Origin: Salinispora fenicalii
GTDB lineage: Bacteria > Actinomycetota > Actinomycetes > Mycobacteriales > Micromonosporaceae
Length of the DNA: 64,000 bases
Assembly: GCF_000514815.1 (NCBI RefSeq)
Contig: NZ_KI911471.1
Location: 124,001 to 188,000, forward strand
Direction of reading: 5' to 3'
Positions 1-9,328 of the stretch are shown here, one piece after another; the stretch's first letter is position 1, and every line of letters starts with the position of its first letter. The translations under genes and the position numbers were made by a program. The notes under the pieces were generated by a model. The model ran no database searches, was not told the DNA's origin, and worked only from the letters and a program-made list of their open reading frames with translations.

Positions 1-2782
1 ACGCGTCGATGGCGTCGGCGTGCACCGTGAGCAGGCCCCGGCGGGAGTGGTTGAGTGAGTCGAACGCACCCGCCTTGATCAGGGATTCAATGGTCTTCTT
101 GTTGCAGACGACCGCCTCCACCTTGGACAGAAAGTCGTAGAAGTCGGTGTAGGCGCCCTTCTCCCCCCGACAGCGCATGATCGCGCTGACCACGTTCGCG
201 CCGACGTTGCGGATCGCGGCCAGGCCGAACCGGATGTCCCGGCCGACCGGGGTGAACGGCCCGGCCGAGGTGTTCACATCCGGCGGGAGCACCTGGATGC
301 CCATCCGGCGGCACTCCGACAGGTAGAGCGCCATCTTGTCCTTGTCGTCGCCCACCGAGGTGAGCAACGCCGCCATGTATTCGGCCGGATAGTTCGCCTT
401 GAGATAGCCGGTCCAGTACGACACCAGGCCGTACCCCGCGGTGTGGGCCTTGTTGAACGCGTAGTCGGCGAAGGGGACGAGGATGTCCCACAGGGTCTGG
501 ATGGCCTCGTCGGAGTAGCCGTTGCCGCGCATGCCGTCGCGGAACGGCACGAACTCCTTGTCGAGGACCTCCTTCTTCTTCTTACCCATCGCCCGGCGCA
601 GCAGGTCGGCCTTGCCGAGGCTGTAGCCGGCGAGGACCTGGGCCGCACGCTGCACCTGCTCCTGGTAGACGATCAGGCCGTAGGTGGGGCCGAGGATCTC
701 CTCCAGCGGTTCGGCCAGCTCCGGGTGGATCGGGGTGATCTCCTGCAGGCCGTTCTTGCGCAGCGCGTAGTTGGTGTGGGAGTTGGCGCCCATCGGGCCC
801 GGCCGGTACAGCGCCAGAACGGCGGAGATGTCCTCGAAGTTGTCCGGCTTCATCGTCCGCAGCAGCGACCGCATCGGCCCGCCGTCGAGCTGGAACACGC
901 CCAGGGTGTCGCCCCGGGACAGCAGCTCGTAGGTCGGCTTGTCGTCCAGCGGCAACTGGAGCAGGTCGACGGTACGCCCGTGGTTGCTCTCGATGTTTTT
1001 CAGCGCGTCGTCGATGATGGTCAGGTTGCGCAGGCCGAGGAAGTCCATCTTCAGCAGCCCGAGCGATTCGCAGGTCGGGTAGTCGAACTGCGTGATGATC
1101 GCCCCGTCGGCGTCCCGGCGCATCAACGGGATGTGGTCGACGATCGGCTCGGCGGACATGATGACCCCGGCCGCGTGCACCCCCGTCTGCCGGATCAGCC
1201 CCTCGATCCCGCGCGCCGTGTCGATGACCTTTTTGACGTCCGGGTCGGACTCGTAGAGTCCACGGATCTCGCCGGCCTCCGCGTACCGGGAGTGCTTCGG
1301 GTCGAAGATGCCGGTCAGCGGGATGTCCTTGCCCATCACCGCCGGTGGCATCGCCTTGGTGATCCGGTCGCCGACCGCGTACGGGTAGCCGAGGACCCGC
1401 GCCGAGTCCTTGATCGCGGCCTTCGCCTTGATCGTGCCGAAGGTCGCGATCTGGGCGACCTTGTCCTCGCCCCACTTCTCGGTGACGTACTTGATTACTT
1501 CACCGCGCCGACGCTCGTCGAAGTCGATGTCGACATCTGGCATCGAAACCCGCTCGGGGTTGAGGAACCGCTCGAAGATCAGGCCGTGCGGCAACGGATC
1601 CAGGTCGGTGATGCCGAGGGCGTACGCGACGAGCGAGCCGGCGGCCGACCCGCGGCCCGGCCCCACCGCGATTCCCTCGTTCTTGGCCCACTGGATGAAG
1701 TCGGCCACCACGAGGAAGTACGACGGGAACCCCATCTGGATGATGACGCCCAGCTCATATTCGGCCTGCTTGACGTGGGTCTCCGGGACACCGTTCGGGA
1801 AGCGGCGGGCGAGCCCCTTGAACGTCTCCTTGCGGAACCAGGACTCGTCGCTCTCCCCCTCCGGCACCGGGAAGACCGGCATCAGGTTCCGGAAGTCGAA
1901 CATCCCGGCCGGGTCGACCATCTCCGCGACCAGCAGGGTGTTCCGGCAGCCGGCGAGCCACAGGTCGGAGGAGTCGACGGCGCGCATCTCGTCGGCGGAC
2001 TTGATGTAGTAGCCGCTGCCGTCGAACCGGAACCGGTTCGGATCGGCGACGTTCGCCGCGGTCTGCACGCAGAGCAGTACGTCGTGCGCCTCAGACTGCG
2101 CCTGGTAGGTGTAGTGCGAGTCGTTGGTCACCACCGGCGGGATATCCAGCTTGTGGGAGATCTCCGTCAGCTCCTGGCGAACCCGGCGTTCGATGTCGAT
2201 GCCGTGGTCCATGACCTCCAGGAAGAAGTTTTCCTTGCCGAAGATGTCCTGGTATCTCGCGGCGGCCTTCAGCGCCTCGTCGTACTGGTCCAGCCGGAGT
2301 CGGGTCTGCACCTCGCCGGAGGGGCAGCCGGTGGTGGCGATCAACCCCTCGGCGTGCTCGGCAAGGAGCTCCGCGTCCATCCGCGGCCACTTGACGAAGA
2401 ACCCTTCGGTGAAGGAGCGGCTGGTCAGCTTGAACAGGTTGTGCAGACCGACCTTGTTCTTCGCCCAGATGGTCATGTGGGTGTAGCCACCGCTGCCGGA
2501 GACGTCGTCGCTCTTCTGCTCCGGCCGCCCCCAGCGCACCCGCTTCTTGTGGAACCGCGACTCCGGCGCGACGTACGCCTCGATCCCCAGGATCGGTGTG
2601 ACGCCGGCCGCCATCGCCTGCTTGTAGAAGTCGTTCGCGCCGTGCATGTTGCCGTGGTCGGTCATCGCCACGGCGGGCATCCCCTGCCGGTTGACCTCGG
2701 CGAACAAGTCCTTCAGCCGGGCCGCACCGTCGAGCATCGAATACTCAGTGTGCACGTGCAGATGCGCGAACGAATCGCCCAT
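1..2782 (-). CDS. dnaE: DNA polymerase III alpha subunit, 3' end cut by window
   Basis: This is the catalytic subunit of the replicative DNA polymerase. About 927 N-terminal residues lie in the window, against roughly 1180 for the family, so the C-terminal OB-fold and clamp-binding part lie beyond base 1. The N-terminus carries the PHP domain signature HLHVHTEYS at residues 7-15 and AMTDHGN near residue 40. The polymerase active-site motif MPDVDIDFD sits at residues 414-422 and supplies two of the catalytic aspartates. I chose the ATG at 2782 because homologues begin just before the HLHVH motif; an in-frame ATG at 2806 would add eight residues. No strong Shine-Dalgarno sequence is visible for either. 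proS lies 160 bases downstream of the start side in the same direction and is probably a separate unit. Confidence 0.96.
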   Translation of the reverse strand, partial: MGDSFAHLHVHTEYSMLDGAARLKDLFAEVNRQGMPAVAMTDHGNMHGANDFYKQAMAAGVTPILGIEAYVAPESRFHKKRVRWGRPEQKSDDVSGSGGYTHMTIWAKNKVGLHNLFKLTSRSFTEGFFVKWPRMDAELLAEHAEGLIATTGCPSGEVQTRLRLDQYDEALKAAARYQDIFGKENFFLEVMDHGIDIERRVRQELTEISHKLDIPPVVTNDSHYTYQAQSEAHDVLLCVQTAANVADPNRFRFDGSGYYIKSADEMRAVDSSDLWLAGCRNTLLVAEMVDPAGMFDFRNLMPVFPVPEGESDESWFRKETFKGLARRFPNGVPETHVKQAEYELGVIIQMGFPSYFLVVADFIQWAKNEGIAVGPGRGSAAGSLVAYALGITDLDPLPHGLIFERFLNPERVSMPDVDIDFDERRRGEVIKYVTEKWGEDKVAQIATFGTIKAKAAIKDSARVLGYPYAVGDRITKAMPPAVMGKDIPLTGIFDPKHSRYAEAGEIRGLYESDPDVKKVIDTARGIEGLIRQTGVHAAGVIMSAEPIVDHIPLMRRDADGAIITQFDYPTCESLGLLKMDFLGLRNLTIIDDALKNIESNHGRTVDLLQLPLDDKPTYELLSRGDTLGVFQLDGGPMRSLLRTMKPDNFEDISAVLALYRPGPMGANSHTNYALRKNGLQEITPIHPELAEPLEEILGPTYGLIVYQEQVQRAAQVLAGYSLGKADLLRRAMGKKKKEVLDKEFVPFRDGMRGNGYSDEAIQTLWDILVPFADYAFNKAHTAGYGLVSYWTGYLKANYPAEYMAALLTSVGDDKDKMALYLSECRRMGIQVLPPDVNTSAGPFTPVGRDIRFGLAAIRNVGANVVSAIMRCRGEKGAYTDFYDFLSKVEAVVCNKKTIESLIKAGAFDSLNHSRRGLLTVHADAIDA

Positions 2783-2949
2783 GCGTGGCCCCCCGGGTCG
2801 CTTCATGGGTGGTGAGAAGAACGGTCGGCCCACCCTATCCCTGGCCGCCGACACAGCTCCAGCGAGCCGCGCGGGGCGCCCAGTTGGGCGGCGGGGTGCC
2901 GGAGAAGCACCCCGGCGGTGCCGCCGGCGAGGCCAGGCCGACACCGCCG

Positions 2950-2968
2950 GATCCGCCGCTGGCGGATC
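2950..2968 (-). terminator. Hairpin at the end of proS
   Basis: An 8-bp perfect stem (GATCCGCC / GGCGGATC) with a 3-base loop overlaps the proS stop codon at 2967-2969. No T-run follows, as is common in actinomycetes. It could end proS transcription before dnaE. Confidence 0.4.
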
Positions 2969-4754
2969 AGTCCGCGAAGACCTCGGCCGGCAGCTCCACC
3001 GGGACCACCGTCGCGTCGATGTCAGCCCGCAGGGCGGCGATCCGCCGGACCAGCTCGGCCACCACCGCGGCGAGGGGCACCTGCGTCGTGACCCCGGTCA
3101 CCCGGTCCCGGACCTCGGCTGCGCCGTCGGCGACGCTGCGCCGGCCGATGGTGACCCGCAGCGGCAGACCGATCACGTCCGCGTCGGCGAACTTGACGCC
3201 GGCCCGCTCGGCCCGGTCGTCGAAGAGCACCTCCACTCCGGCCGCCCAGAGCTCGTCGTAGACCCGCCGGGCCAGTTCACCGGCGGCGGACGCCAGGTCG
3301 TCGAGGAGGGTGAGGTGCACCTGGTACGGCGCGATGGTGACCGGAAGCCGCAGTCCCCGCTCGTCTCGGTGCTCCTCCGCGAGGCAGGCGAGTAGTCGCC
3401 CCACGCCGATGCCGTAGCAGCCCATGGCCACCGGCCTACGCTGGCCGTCGGCGTCGAGGTACTCCGCGCCGAGGGCGGTCGAGTAGCGGGTACCGAGCTG
3501 GAAGATCTGGCCTACCTCGACCCCGCGGGCGGTACGCAGTGCGCTGCCGCACTCGACGCAGGCGTCACCGGCACGGGCGGCGGTGATGTCGCCGACGTGA
3601 TCGGCGACGTAGTCCCGCCCCACGTTGACGTTGCGCAGGTGCACGCCCTCCCGGTTGGCGCCCGCGACCAGGTTCGTGGAGGCGGCGACCAGCTCGTCAA
3701 CGATGACGGTCACGCCCGTCGCTCCGACCGGCGAGCCGTAGCCGGCCACTGCGCCGATCTCGGCGATCTCCTCCTCGGTCATCGGACGCAGCTCCGCCGC
3801 CTGCACGAGGTTACCGATCTTGGTCTCGTTCGCCTCCATGTCGCCCCGGACGACCGCCAGGATGAACTCGGTGCGCACCGGCTGGTCGCGCTTCTCCCGC
3901 GACACGGCCAGGAAGATCGCCTTGGCGGTCTCGGCCGCCGGCACGCCCAGCGCCGCCGTCAGCGCGGCGATGGTGGTGGCCCCCGGGGTGGCGATCTCCG
4001 CCAACTCCGCCCACGGCGCGGTGGACGGCGCCGGCTTGCCGAAGGTGGCGGCCTCCCGGTTGGCGGCGAAACCGCAGGAGTCGCAGATCAGCAGGGTGTC
4101 CTCGCCGATCGGGGTGAGGTAGACGAACTCGTGGGCCAGGCTGCCGCCCATCATGCCCACGTCGGAGCCGACCGCCGCGACCGGCAGCCCGCACCGTCGG
4201 AAGATGTTGAAGTACGCCTGGTACTGCGTCCGGTACCGCGCCGCCAGCCCCGCCGCGTCCACATCGAAGCTGTACGCGTCCTTCATGACGAACTCCCGTA
4301 CCCGGATCAGGCCGGCCCGCGGCCGCGGGTCGTCCCGGAACTTTGTCTGGAGCTGAAACACCAGCCGCGGCAGCTGGCGGTAGGACTCGATCTCCGACCG
4401 GCCGAGGAACGTCACCAACTCCTCGTGGGTCATCGCCAGGACCAGTTCCCGGCCACGACGATCCTGGAAACGGGTCAACTCCGGGCCGATCGTGAAGTAT
4501 CGGCCGGACTGCTTCCACAGCTCCGCCGGATTCACCACCGGCATCGAGACTTCCTGTCCCCCGACCCGCTCCAACTCCGCACGCAGCACGGCCTCGATCT
4601 TGCGGATGGTGCGCCAACCGAGCGGAAGATAGGCGAAGATGCCCTGCCCGACCTGCCGCAGCATGGCGGCCCGCTGGAGCAGTTGGTGTCCCTCAGACTC
4701 AGAACGTCCCGGCGCGGTATGCAGGGTGGCGCCGAACATGGTCGACATTTTCAT
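2967..4754 (-). CDS. proS: Prolyl-tRNA synthetase, bacterial type with editing insertion
   Basis: The enzyme charges tRNA-Pro with proline in the cytoplasm. The 595 residues match the long bacterial (ProS type 1) form. Class II motif 1 and 2 material is in the first 200 residues, a YbaK-like editing insertion (INS domain) fills roughly residues 230-420, and motif 3 (GCYGIGVGRLLA) starts near residue 445. The anticodon-binding domain forms the C-terminus. The start is the ATG at 4754; a second in-frame ATG two codons later is possible (the protein begins MKMSTMFG). The gene stands alone, with a 480-base gap upstream before a divergent sensor kinase gene. No riboswitch-like leader was recognised. 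Confidence 0.97.
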   Translation of the reverse strand: MKMSTMFGATLHTAPGRSESEGHQLLQRAAMLRQVGQGIFAYLPLGWRTIRKIEAVLRAELERVGGQEVSMPVVNPAELWKQSGRYFTIGPELTRFQDRRGRELVLAMTHEELVTFLGRSEIESYRQLPRLVFQLQTKFRDDPRPRAGLIRVREFVMKDAYSFDVDAAGLAARYRTQYQAYFNIFRRCGLPVAAVGSDVGMMGGSLAHEFVYLTPIGEDTLLICDSCGFAANREAATFGKPAPSTAPWAELAEIATPGATTIAALTAALGVPAAETAKAIFLAVSREKRDQPVRTEFILAVVRGDMEANETKIGNLVQAAELRPMTEEEIAEIGAVAGYGSPVGATGVTVIVDELVAASTNLVAGANREGVHLRNVNVGRDYVADHVGDITAARAGDACVECGSALRTARGVEVGQIFQLGTRYSTALGAEYLDADGQRRPVAMGCYGIGVGRLLACLAEEHRDERGLRLPVTIAPYQVHLTLLDDLASAAGELARRVYDELWAAGVEVLFDDRAERAGVKFADADVIGLPLRVTIGRRSVADGAAEVRDRVTGVTTQVPLAAVVAELVRRIAALRADIDATVVPVELPAEVFAD

Positions 4755-5237
4755 GGGTAGGCCCTCACAAAATCCGGATGGTGCTGCTCAGGGTTACGAA
4801 GTGGCCCGGGGCTTACGCGATGAATGACCCCAGAGCGCGAGCGCGAAACGGCGCGGAAAGGCGGCGGGGACGAAGCGGCCTGGTCGCCGGAAGGGGCAAG
4901 CCGCCGGAAGGTTTGCCGGCGCGAACACCAGCCGAGGACGGAGCGTCGCTCAGCGGGGCGCCGGCGGAGTAGGTCGAGGCGCTGGCGGGCCGGAGGGCGC
5001 AACGAGCACCGGGCTCGGCCCGCCCTGCTCGATGCCGCTCATCAACGCCCACCCTCCACATCAACCACTGCGACTGTAGCGGAAAACTCCCCCGACCGCC
5101 GGCACGCCGACACGCCCTCCGGCAAGCCACGCGGGGAGACGAGCCACGCGGGCAGACGGGTCACGCGGGCAGACGGGTCCCGGCACCGGTCCCGTGCCGG
5201 GAACAAGACGGATCCAGCGAGATGGCATCCTCGACCG
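4755..5237. other. Intergenic region between divergent proS and a sensor kinase, with a 17-bp tandem repeat
   Basis: This 483-base gap has no convincing gene. An open frame runs upstream from the kinase from 4824, but its translation is a low-complexity Arg/Gly/Ala-rich string with no domain, so I treat it as non-coding. Three tandem 17-bp units lie at 5127-5143, 5144-5160 and 5161-5177 (last two nearly identical, core ACGCGGGCAGACGGG). The gap should hold the proS and kinase promoters, but I cannot point to a clear -10/-35 pair. Confidence 0.6.
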
Positions 5238-6530
5238 ATGGACACCGCGGCGGGGACGTACTGGCGGCGGCCCAGGCCGACCCCGGAGCAGCAGCGGCGG
5301 GACCTCATCCTGGGGCTGGCCGTGACCCTGCTGGCCCTCGCCAGTCTCACCCTCACCCGCGGCACGGGTCTGTTCCTGCTCGGCCCGCCACCGTCGTTCA
5401 CGGAACAGCTGTTCTGGGCCGTCGCGGTGGGCCTACCGCTGATCTGGCGGCGACGATTCCCCGTAACGACGACGCTGGTCATCTCGGTCGCGTTCGTTGC
5501 CGCGCAAGCCCGCTCCGCACCGGAGACGCGGGTCACCGCGGGGGTGCTGTTCACGGCCATCTACACCCTCGGCGCCTGGGGACAGGACCGCCGCCTGGCC
5601 CATCGGATTCGGATCGGCGTGATCGCCGCCATCTTCGGTTGGGTGGGCATCTGGTACTCGGTCAATCTGGGTAGCATGTTGGCGGACCCACCCCCCGAGG
5701 CGTTCGCCAACGCCGTGGGACCGATCCCCCCGCTGATCGCCGCGGTGCTCACCGACGCACTTTTCAACATCCTGTTCTTCGGGTTCGCCTACTTCTTCGG
5801 TGAGATCGCCTGGCTGGCCGCCCGACGCGAGCACGAACTCCAGACTCAGACCGATGAGCTACGCCGGTCACAGGCCGAGGTCAGAGCGCACGCCGTGGTC
5901 GGTGAGCGGGTGCGGATCGCCCGGGAACTGCACGACGTCGTCGCCCACCACGTCTCGGTGATGGGGGTGCAGGCCGCCGCCTGCCGCCGGGTCCTCGACC
6001 GGGACCCGGCCAAGGCCCGCACCGCACTGGCCGCGGTCGAAGAGTCGGCCCGCACGGCGGTGGACGAACTCCGCCGGATGCTCGGCGTCCTGCGGGCCCG
6101 CGACCACGAGCCGGACACCGTCGAACCGCCCGCCGGGATCAGCCGGGTCGCCACAGTGGTCGAGCGGGCGCGCGAGACCGGGCTAAGGGCCACGCTGGGG
6201 GTGTACGGCGAACCGACGCCGATCCCGGAATCGATCTCCCAGACGACGTACCGGATCGTGCAGGAAGCAGTGACGAACACGCTCAAACACGCCGTTGCGG
6301 CGACCACACTGGACGTGCGGATCCGCTACCTGGCACACGAGGTGGAGGTGGACGTGACCGACGATGGCCGAGGCGGAAGCACGACGAATGTCGACGGGGT
6401 GGGCCTGGTCGGCATGCGAGAGCGGGTCGCCGCTCACGATGGCTCGCTGGAGATCGGCCCCCGCGCCGCCGGCGGCTGGCGAGTCCGGGCCCGCTTCCCG
6501 CTGCCGCTGACCGAGCGGCAGGCGGCGTGA
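5238..6530 (+). CDS. NarL-family sensor histidine kinase
   Basis: This is a membrane sensor kinase that should phosphorylate the response regulator encoded immediately downstream. The 430-residue protein has several hydrophobic segments in the first ~190 residues (multi-pass sensor), then a HisKA_3 dimerisation box with RELHDVVAHH, in which the phosphorylated histidine is about residue 232. A HATPase_c domain with the G-box DDGRGGS is near residue 375. The open frame continues 138 codons upstream, but that stretch looks non-coding, so I start at the ATG at 5238, where the sequence becomes protein-like (MDTAAGTYWRR). The last four bases overlap the GTG start of the regulator, so the two are translationally coupled. 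The signal is unknown. Confidence 0.9.
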   Translation: MDTAAGTYWRRPRPTPEQQRRDLILGLAVTLLALASLTLTRGTGLFLLGPPPSFTEQLFWAVAVGLPLIWRRRFPVTTTLVISVAFVAAQARSAPETRVTAGVLFTAIYTLGAWGQDRRLAHRIRIGVIAAIFGWVGIWYSVNLGSMLADPPPEAFANAVGPIPPLIAAVLTDALFNILFFGFAYFFGEIAWLAARREHELQTQTDELRRSQAEVRAHAVVGERVRIARELHDVVAHHVSVMGVQAAACRRVLDRDPAKARTALAAVEESARTAVDELRRMLGVLRARDHEPDTVEPPAGISRVATVVERARETGLRATLGVYGEPTPIPESISQTTYRIVQEAVTNTLKHAVAATTLDVRIRYLAHEVEVDVTDDGRGGSTTNVDGVGLVGMRERVAAHDGSLEIGPRAAGGWRVRARFPLPLTERQAA

Positions 6531-7219
6531 CCACCGAGCCGGCGACCAACCGGGCCATCCGGATCCTGCTCGCCGACGACCACCACCTCGTGCGTACCGG
6601 GTTCCGGGTCATCCTCGAGGTGGAAGACGACATCCATGTCGTCGGGGAGGCCGCCGACGGCGAGCGGGCGGTGAGCATGGCCGGTGCGCTCCGCCCAGAC
6701 GTGGTCCTGATGGACGTGCAGATGCCCCGGTTCGACGGGCTGGAGGCCACCCGACGGATCGTCGCGGAGATGGACCGACCGAACGCTCCGGCGGTGTTGA
6801 TCCTCACCACCTTCGATCGGGACGACTATCTGTTCGCCGCACTGCGCGCCGGAGCCAGCGGATTTCTGCTGAAGAACGGCACGCCGGAGGCGCTCGTGGC
6901 GGCGATCCGGGTGGTCGCCCGCGGCGATGGACTCATCGCCCCCGAACTGACCCGGCGAGTGATCGCCGCCTTCGCCCGGCCGAGCGGCGAACCAACGACG
7001 ACGGCCGTGGCGCTGCCGGACCTCACGCCACGCGAGCACGAGGTACTGGTTCTGGTCGCCTCCGGAGCGAGCAACGCCGAAATCGCCGCCACCCTACGCC
7101 TCGGCGAGGCCACCGTGAAGACCCATGTCAGCCGGGTGCTGGCCAAACTCGGCCTGCGGGACCGGGTGCAGGCAGTGGTCTTCGCGTACGAACACGGGGT
7201 GGTGCGGCCGGGGAGGTGA
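6527..7219 (+). CDS. NarL/LuxR-type response regulator
   Basis: This is a DNA-binding response regulator of 230 residues, partner of the kinase whose stop codon it overlaps (GTGA). The receiver domain occupies residues ~10-130, with the phospho-acceptor aspartate at residue 63 in VVLMDVQMP and the acidic pair in LLADDHH. The C-terminal LuxR-type helix-turn-helix spans about residues 160-225, including LTPREHEVL and ATVKTHVSRVLAKLGL. A near-palindrome at 7247-7266, between this gene and the downstream ABC transporter, is a plausible binding site, so the likely job is control of that transporter. That link is inferred from position. Confidence 0.93.
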   Translation: MTTEPATNRAIRILLADDHHLVRTGFRVILEVEDDIHVVGEAADGERAVSMAGALRPDVVLMDVQMPRFDGLEATRRIVAEMDRPNAPAVLILTTFDRDDYLFAALRAGASGFLLKNGTPEALVAAIRVVARGDGLIAPELTRRVIAAFARPSGEPTTTAVALPDLTPREHEVLVLVASGASNAEIAATLRLGEATVKTHVSRVLAKLGLRDRVQAVVFAYEHGVVRPGR

Positions 7220-7246
7220 CCGCCTCCGTCGCTGGGTGGAGCCGAT

Positions 7247-7266
7247 CGTCCATCTGTAGACGGACG
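7247..7266 (+). promoter_or_regulatory. Near-palindromic operator candidate upstream of the ABC transporter
   Basis: The sequence CGTCCATCTGTAGACGGACG pairs at 8 of 10 positions across its centre. It lies 34 bases before the GTG start of the ABC ATPase gene and 28 bases after the response regulator stop. NarL-type regulators bind as dimers to palindromes of about this size, so it may be the regulator's operator. Position and symmetry are seen; binding is inferred. Confidence 0.45.
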
Positions 7267-7299
7267 GAACGGGACACGAGGTGATCTAGCCTTGCCCGT

Positions 7300-8193
7300 G
7301 TGACGAACATGCTCCGACTCGAGGGCGTCGACCGCAGCTTCGGTGGTCGACGCGTGCTCCAGAATGTGTCCTTCGACGCGGAAGCCGGTCGGATGACCGG
7401 CTTCGTCGGCGGCAACGGTGCCGGCAAGACCACCACGATGCGCATCATCCTCGGCGTGCTCGCCGCCGACGCCGGCCAGGTGACCTGGCAGGGGGCGCCA
7501 CTGACCCGGCAGGTCCGTCGGCGCTTCGGGTACATGCCGGAGGAGCGCGGCCTGTACCCGAAGATGGCGGTCCGGGAACAGCTCATCTACCTGGCCCGCT
7601 TGCACGGAATGACCGCAGCGGCAGCGGGGCGCAACACCGATACGTTGTTGGAGCGGGTCGGTCTCGCCGACCGCAGCAACGACCTGCTGGAGAAGCTGTC
7701 GCTGGGCAACCAGCAACGCGCCCAGATCGTCGCCGCGCTGGTCTCCGACCCCGAGGTGCTGGTGCTCGACGAGCCCTTCTCCGGCCTCGACCCACTGGCC
7801 GTGGACACGGTCGTGGACGTGCTGAAGGAACGGGCCACCGCAGGGGTACCGGTGCTCTTCTCCAGCCACCAGTTGGATGTGGTGGAGCGGCTCTGCGACG
7901 ACCTGGTGATCATCAGCGCGGGGACGATCCGCGCCGCCGGCAGCCGAACGCAGCTACGGGCCACGTACACCGCGCCCCGCTACGAACTGGTGGTGGAGAA
8001 CGACGCCGGCTGGCTACGCGACCACCCGGGCGTGACCCTGGTCGAGCTCGAGGGCGCCCGCGCCGTGTTCGAACTGCCCCAGGGGGCGGATGAGCAACCG
8101 GTACTTCACGCCGCGCTCGCCCGTGGGCCCGTCCGCGGGTTCCGACCCGTCGTCCCGTCGCTGGCCGAGATCTTCCGAGAGGTCGCCCTGTGA
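7300..8193 (+). CDS. ABC transporter ATP-binding protein (NatA-like)
   Basis: This is the ATPase of an exporter whose membrane partner is encoded next. The 297-residue protein has Walker A GGNGAGKTT at about residues 36-44, a signature region LSLGNQQR near residue 133 (LSxGxQ type) and Walker B with VLVLDEPFSGLD near residue 152. The C-terminal ~80 residues are the extension found in NatA/DUF4162-type ATPases. The start is the GTG at 7300, and the gene overlaps the permease by four bases (GTGA). Its place behind a two-component system resembles the drug- or peptide-responsive kinase/ABC modules common in actinomycetes. The substrate is unknown. Confidence 0.93.
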   Translation: MTNMLRLEGVDRSFGGRRVLQNVSFDAEAGRMTGFVGGNGAGKTTTMRIILGVLAADAGQVTWQGAPLTRQVRRRFGYMPEERGLYPKMAVREQLIYLARLHGMTAAAAGRNTDTLLERVGLADRSNDLLEKLSLGNQQRAQIVAALVSDPEVLVLDEPFSGLDPLAVDTVVDVLKERATAGVPVLFSSHQLDVVERLCDDLVIISAGTIRAAGSRTQLRATYTAPRYELVVENDAGWLRDHPGVTLVELEGARAVFELPQGADEQPVLHAALARGPVRGFRPVVPSLAEIFREVAL

Positions 8194-9251
8194 ACACCCT
8201 CGCCGCCACCCAGTTGGTCGCGGCCCGTGAAGTCCGGGCCAAGCTGCGCGACCGCACCTTTCTCCTCAGCACGCTGATCTTCCTGCTCATCGCCGCCGCC
8301 GCGACAACGCTGCCGTCACTGCTCTCCGGCGGCCCAGCCACGGTGGCCGCCACCTCGGAGATCTCGGCCGAACTGCGCGCCGCCGGACTCGAGGTCCGCG
8401 AGGTGCCCGACGACGCCGCCGCCGAACAGGCGGTTCGGGACGGCGACACCGACGCGGCGGTGGTCGCCGGGCCAACGGTCCTCGCGCGGGAGGAGGCTCC
8501 CGCCGACGTCGTGGCGGCGCTCAGCGTTGAACCGCCGGTACGGTTGCTGAACCCCGCCCCGGCGGAGCCACCGGGGGCCTTCCTGGTGCCGTTCGTCTTC
8601 GCGTTCGTCTTCCTCCTCACGTCCCAGACCTTCGGCGTACAGATCGCGCAGAGCATCATCGAGGAGAAACAGACCCGGATCGTCGAGATCCTGGTGGCCG
8701 CGGTGTCGGTACGAGCCCTGCTCCTCGGCAAGATGATCGCCGGCACCGTGCTGGCCCTGGGTCAGATCGCGCTGGTGGCGCTCGTCGCGGTCGTGGGCTT
8801 GCGGCTCTTCGGTGACAGCGAGCTGCTGAACCTACTCGGGCCAGCGATCGGCTGGTTCCTGCCGTACTTCCTGCTCGGCTTCGTCCTGATCGCCGCGCTG
8901 TGGGCGGCGGCGGGAGCCCTGGTCAGCCGCCTGGAGGACATCGGCACGGTGGCCATGCCGGTCCAGTTGGTGGTGATGATCCCGTTCTTCGCGGTGATCT
9001 TCCTCAGTGACAACGCGTTCGCCATGCAGGTGCTGTCCTACGTGCCGTTCTCGGCGCCGACCGCGATGCCGCTCCGACTGTTCACTGGGGACGCCGCTGG
9101 CTGGGAGCCTCCGCTGTCCCTGGCCCTGCTACTGGTCACCGCGCTCGCCGTCGTGGCCGCCGGTGCCCGGGTGTACGAGGGGTCGCTGCTGCGGACCAAC
9201 GGCAACACCTCGCTCCGGACGGCCTGGCGGGAACGAGAGACGGTGAACTGA
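8190..9251 (+). CDS. ABC transporter permease (NatB/ABC-2 type)
   Basis: This is the membrane partner of the preceding ATPase, 353 residues long. It has one N-terminal transmembrane segment (about residues 25-50), an extracytoplasmic region of roughly 100 residues, and then a C-terminal half with five or more hydrophobic segments, the layout of NatB-like ABC-2 permeases. The conserved-looking stretch IEEKQTRIVEILVA follows the second membrane segment, as in NatB proteins. The GTG start overlaps the ATPase stop. A perfect 15-bp hairpin lies 25 bases after the stop and should end the four-gene unit. Export of ions or a drug-like compound is likely for the family; the substrate cannot be read from the sequence. 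Confidence 0.9.
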   Translation: MNTLAATQLVAAREVRAKLRDRTFLLSTLIFLLIAAAATTLPSLLSGGPATVAATSEISAELRAAGLEVREVPDDAAAEQAVRDGDTDAAVVAGPTVLAREEAPADVVAALSVEPPVRLLNPAPAEPPGAFLVPFVFAFVFLLTSQTFGVQIAQSIIEEKQTRIVEILVAAVSVRALLLGKMIAGTVLALGQIALVALVAVVGLRLFGDSELLNLLGPAIGWFLPYFLLGFVLIAALWAAAGALVSRLEDIGTVAMPVQLVVMIPFFAVIFLSDNAFAMQVLSYVPFSAPTAMPLRLFTGDAAGWEPPLSLALLLVTALAVVAAGARVYEGSLLRTNGNTSLRTAWRERETVN

Positions 9252-9276
9252 GGAGTCTCGCCCCGGTAGCAGCCCA

Positions 9277-9310
9277 CCCCGTGGATCCGGCTCGGGCCGG
9301 ATCCACGGGG
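9277..9310. terminator. Bidirectional terminator hairpin
   Basis: A perfect 15-bp stem (arms 9277-9291 and 9296-9310, loop TCGG) sits between the convergent permease and yebC genes. No U-tract follows. Confidence 0.8.
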
Positions 9311-9328
9311 CCCGCGACCAACGACGGG

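Noticed and set aside
443..2815. Very long open frame on the plus strand opposite dnaE
   Set aside because: It is the antisense shadow of dnaE: the minus strand carries the PHP and PDVDID motifs, while the plus translation is Arg/Val/Asp low-complexity typical of high-GC shadow frames.
4824..5237. N-terminal 138-codon extension of the NarL-type sensor kinase
   Set aside because: The sequence is Arg/Gly-rich with no domain or membrane segment, and homologues of this kinase type begin near the first membrane helix.
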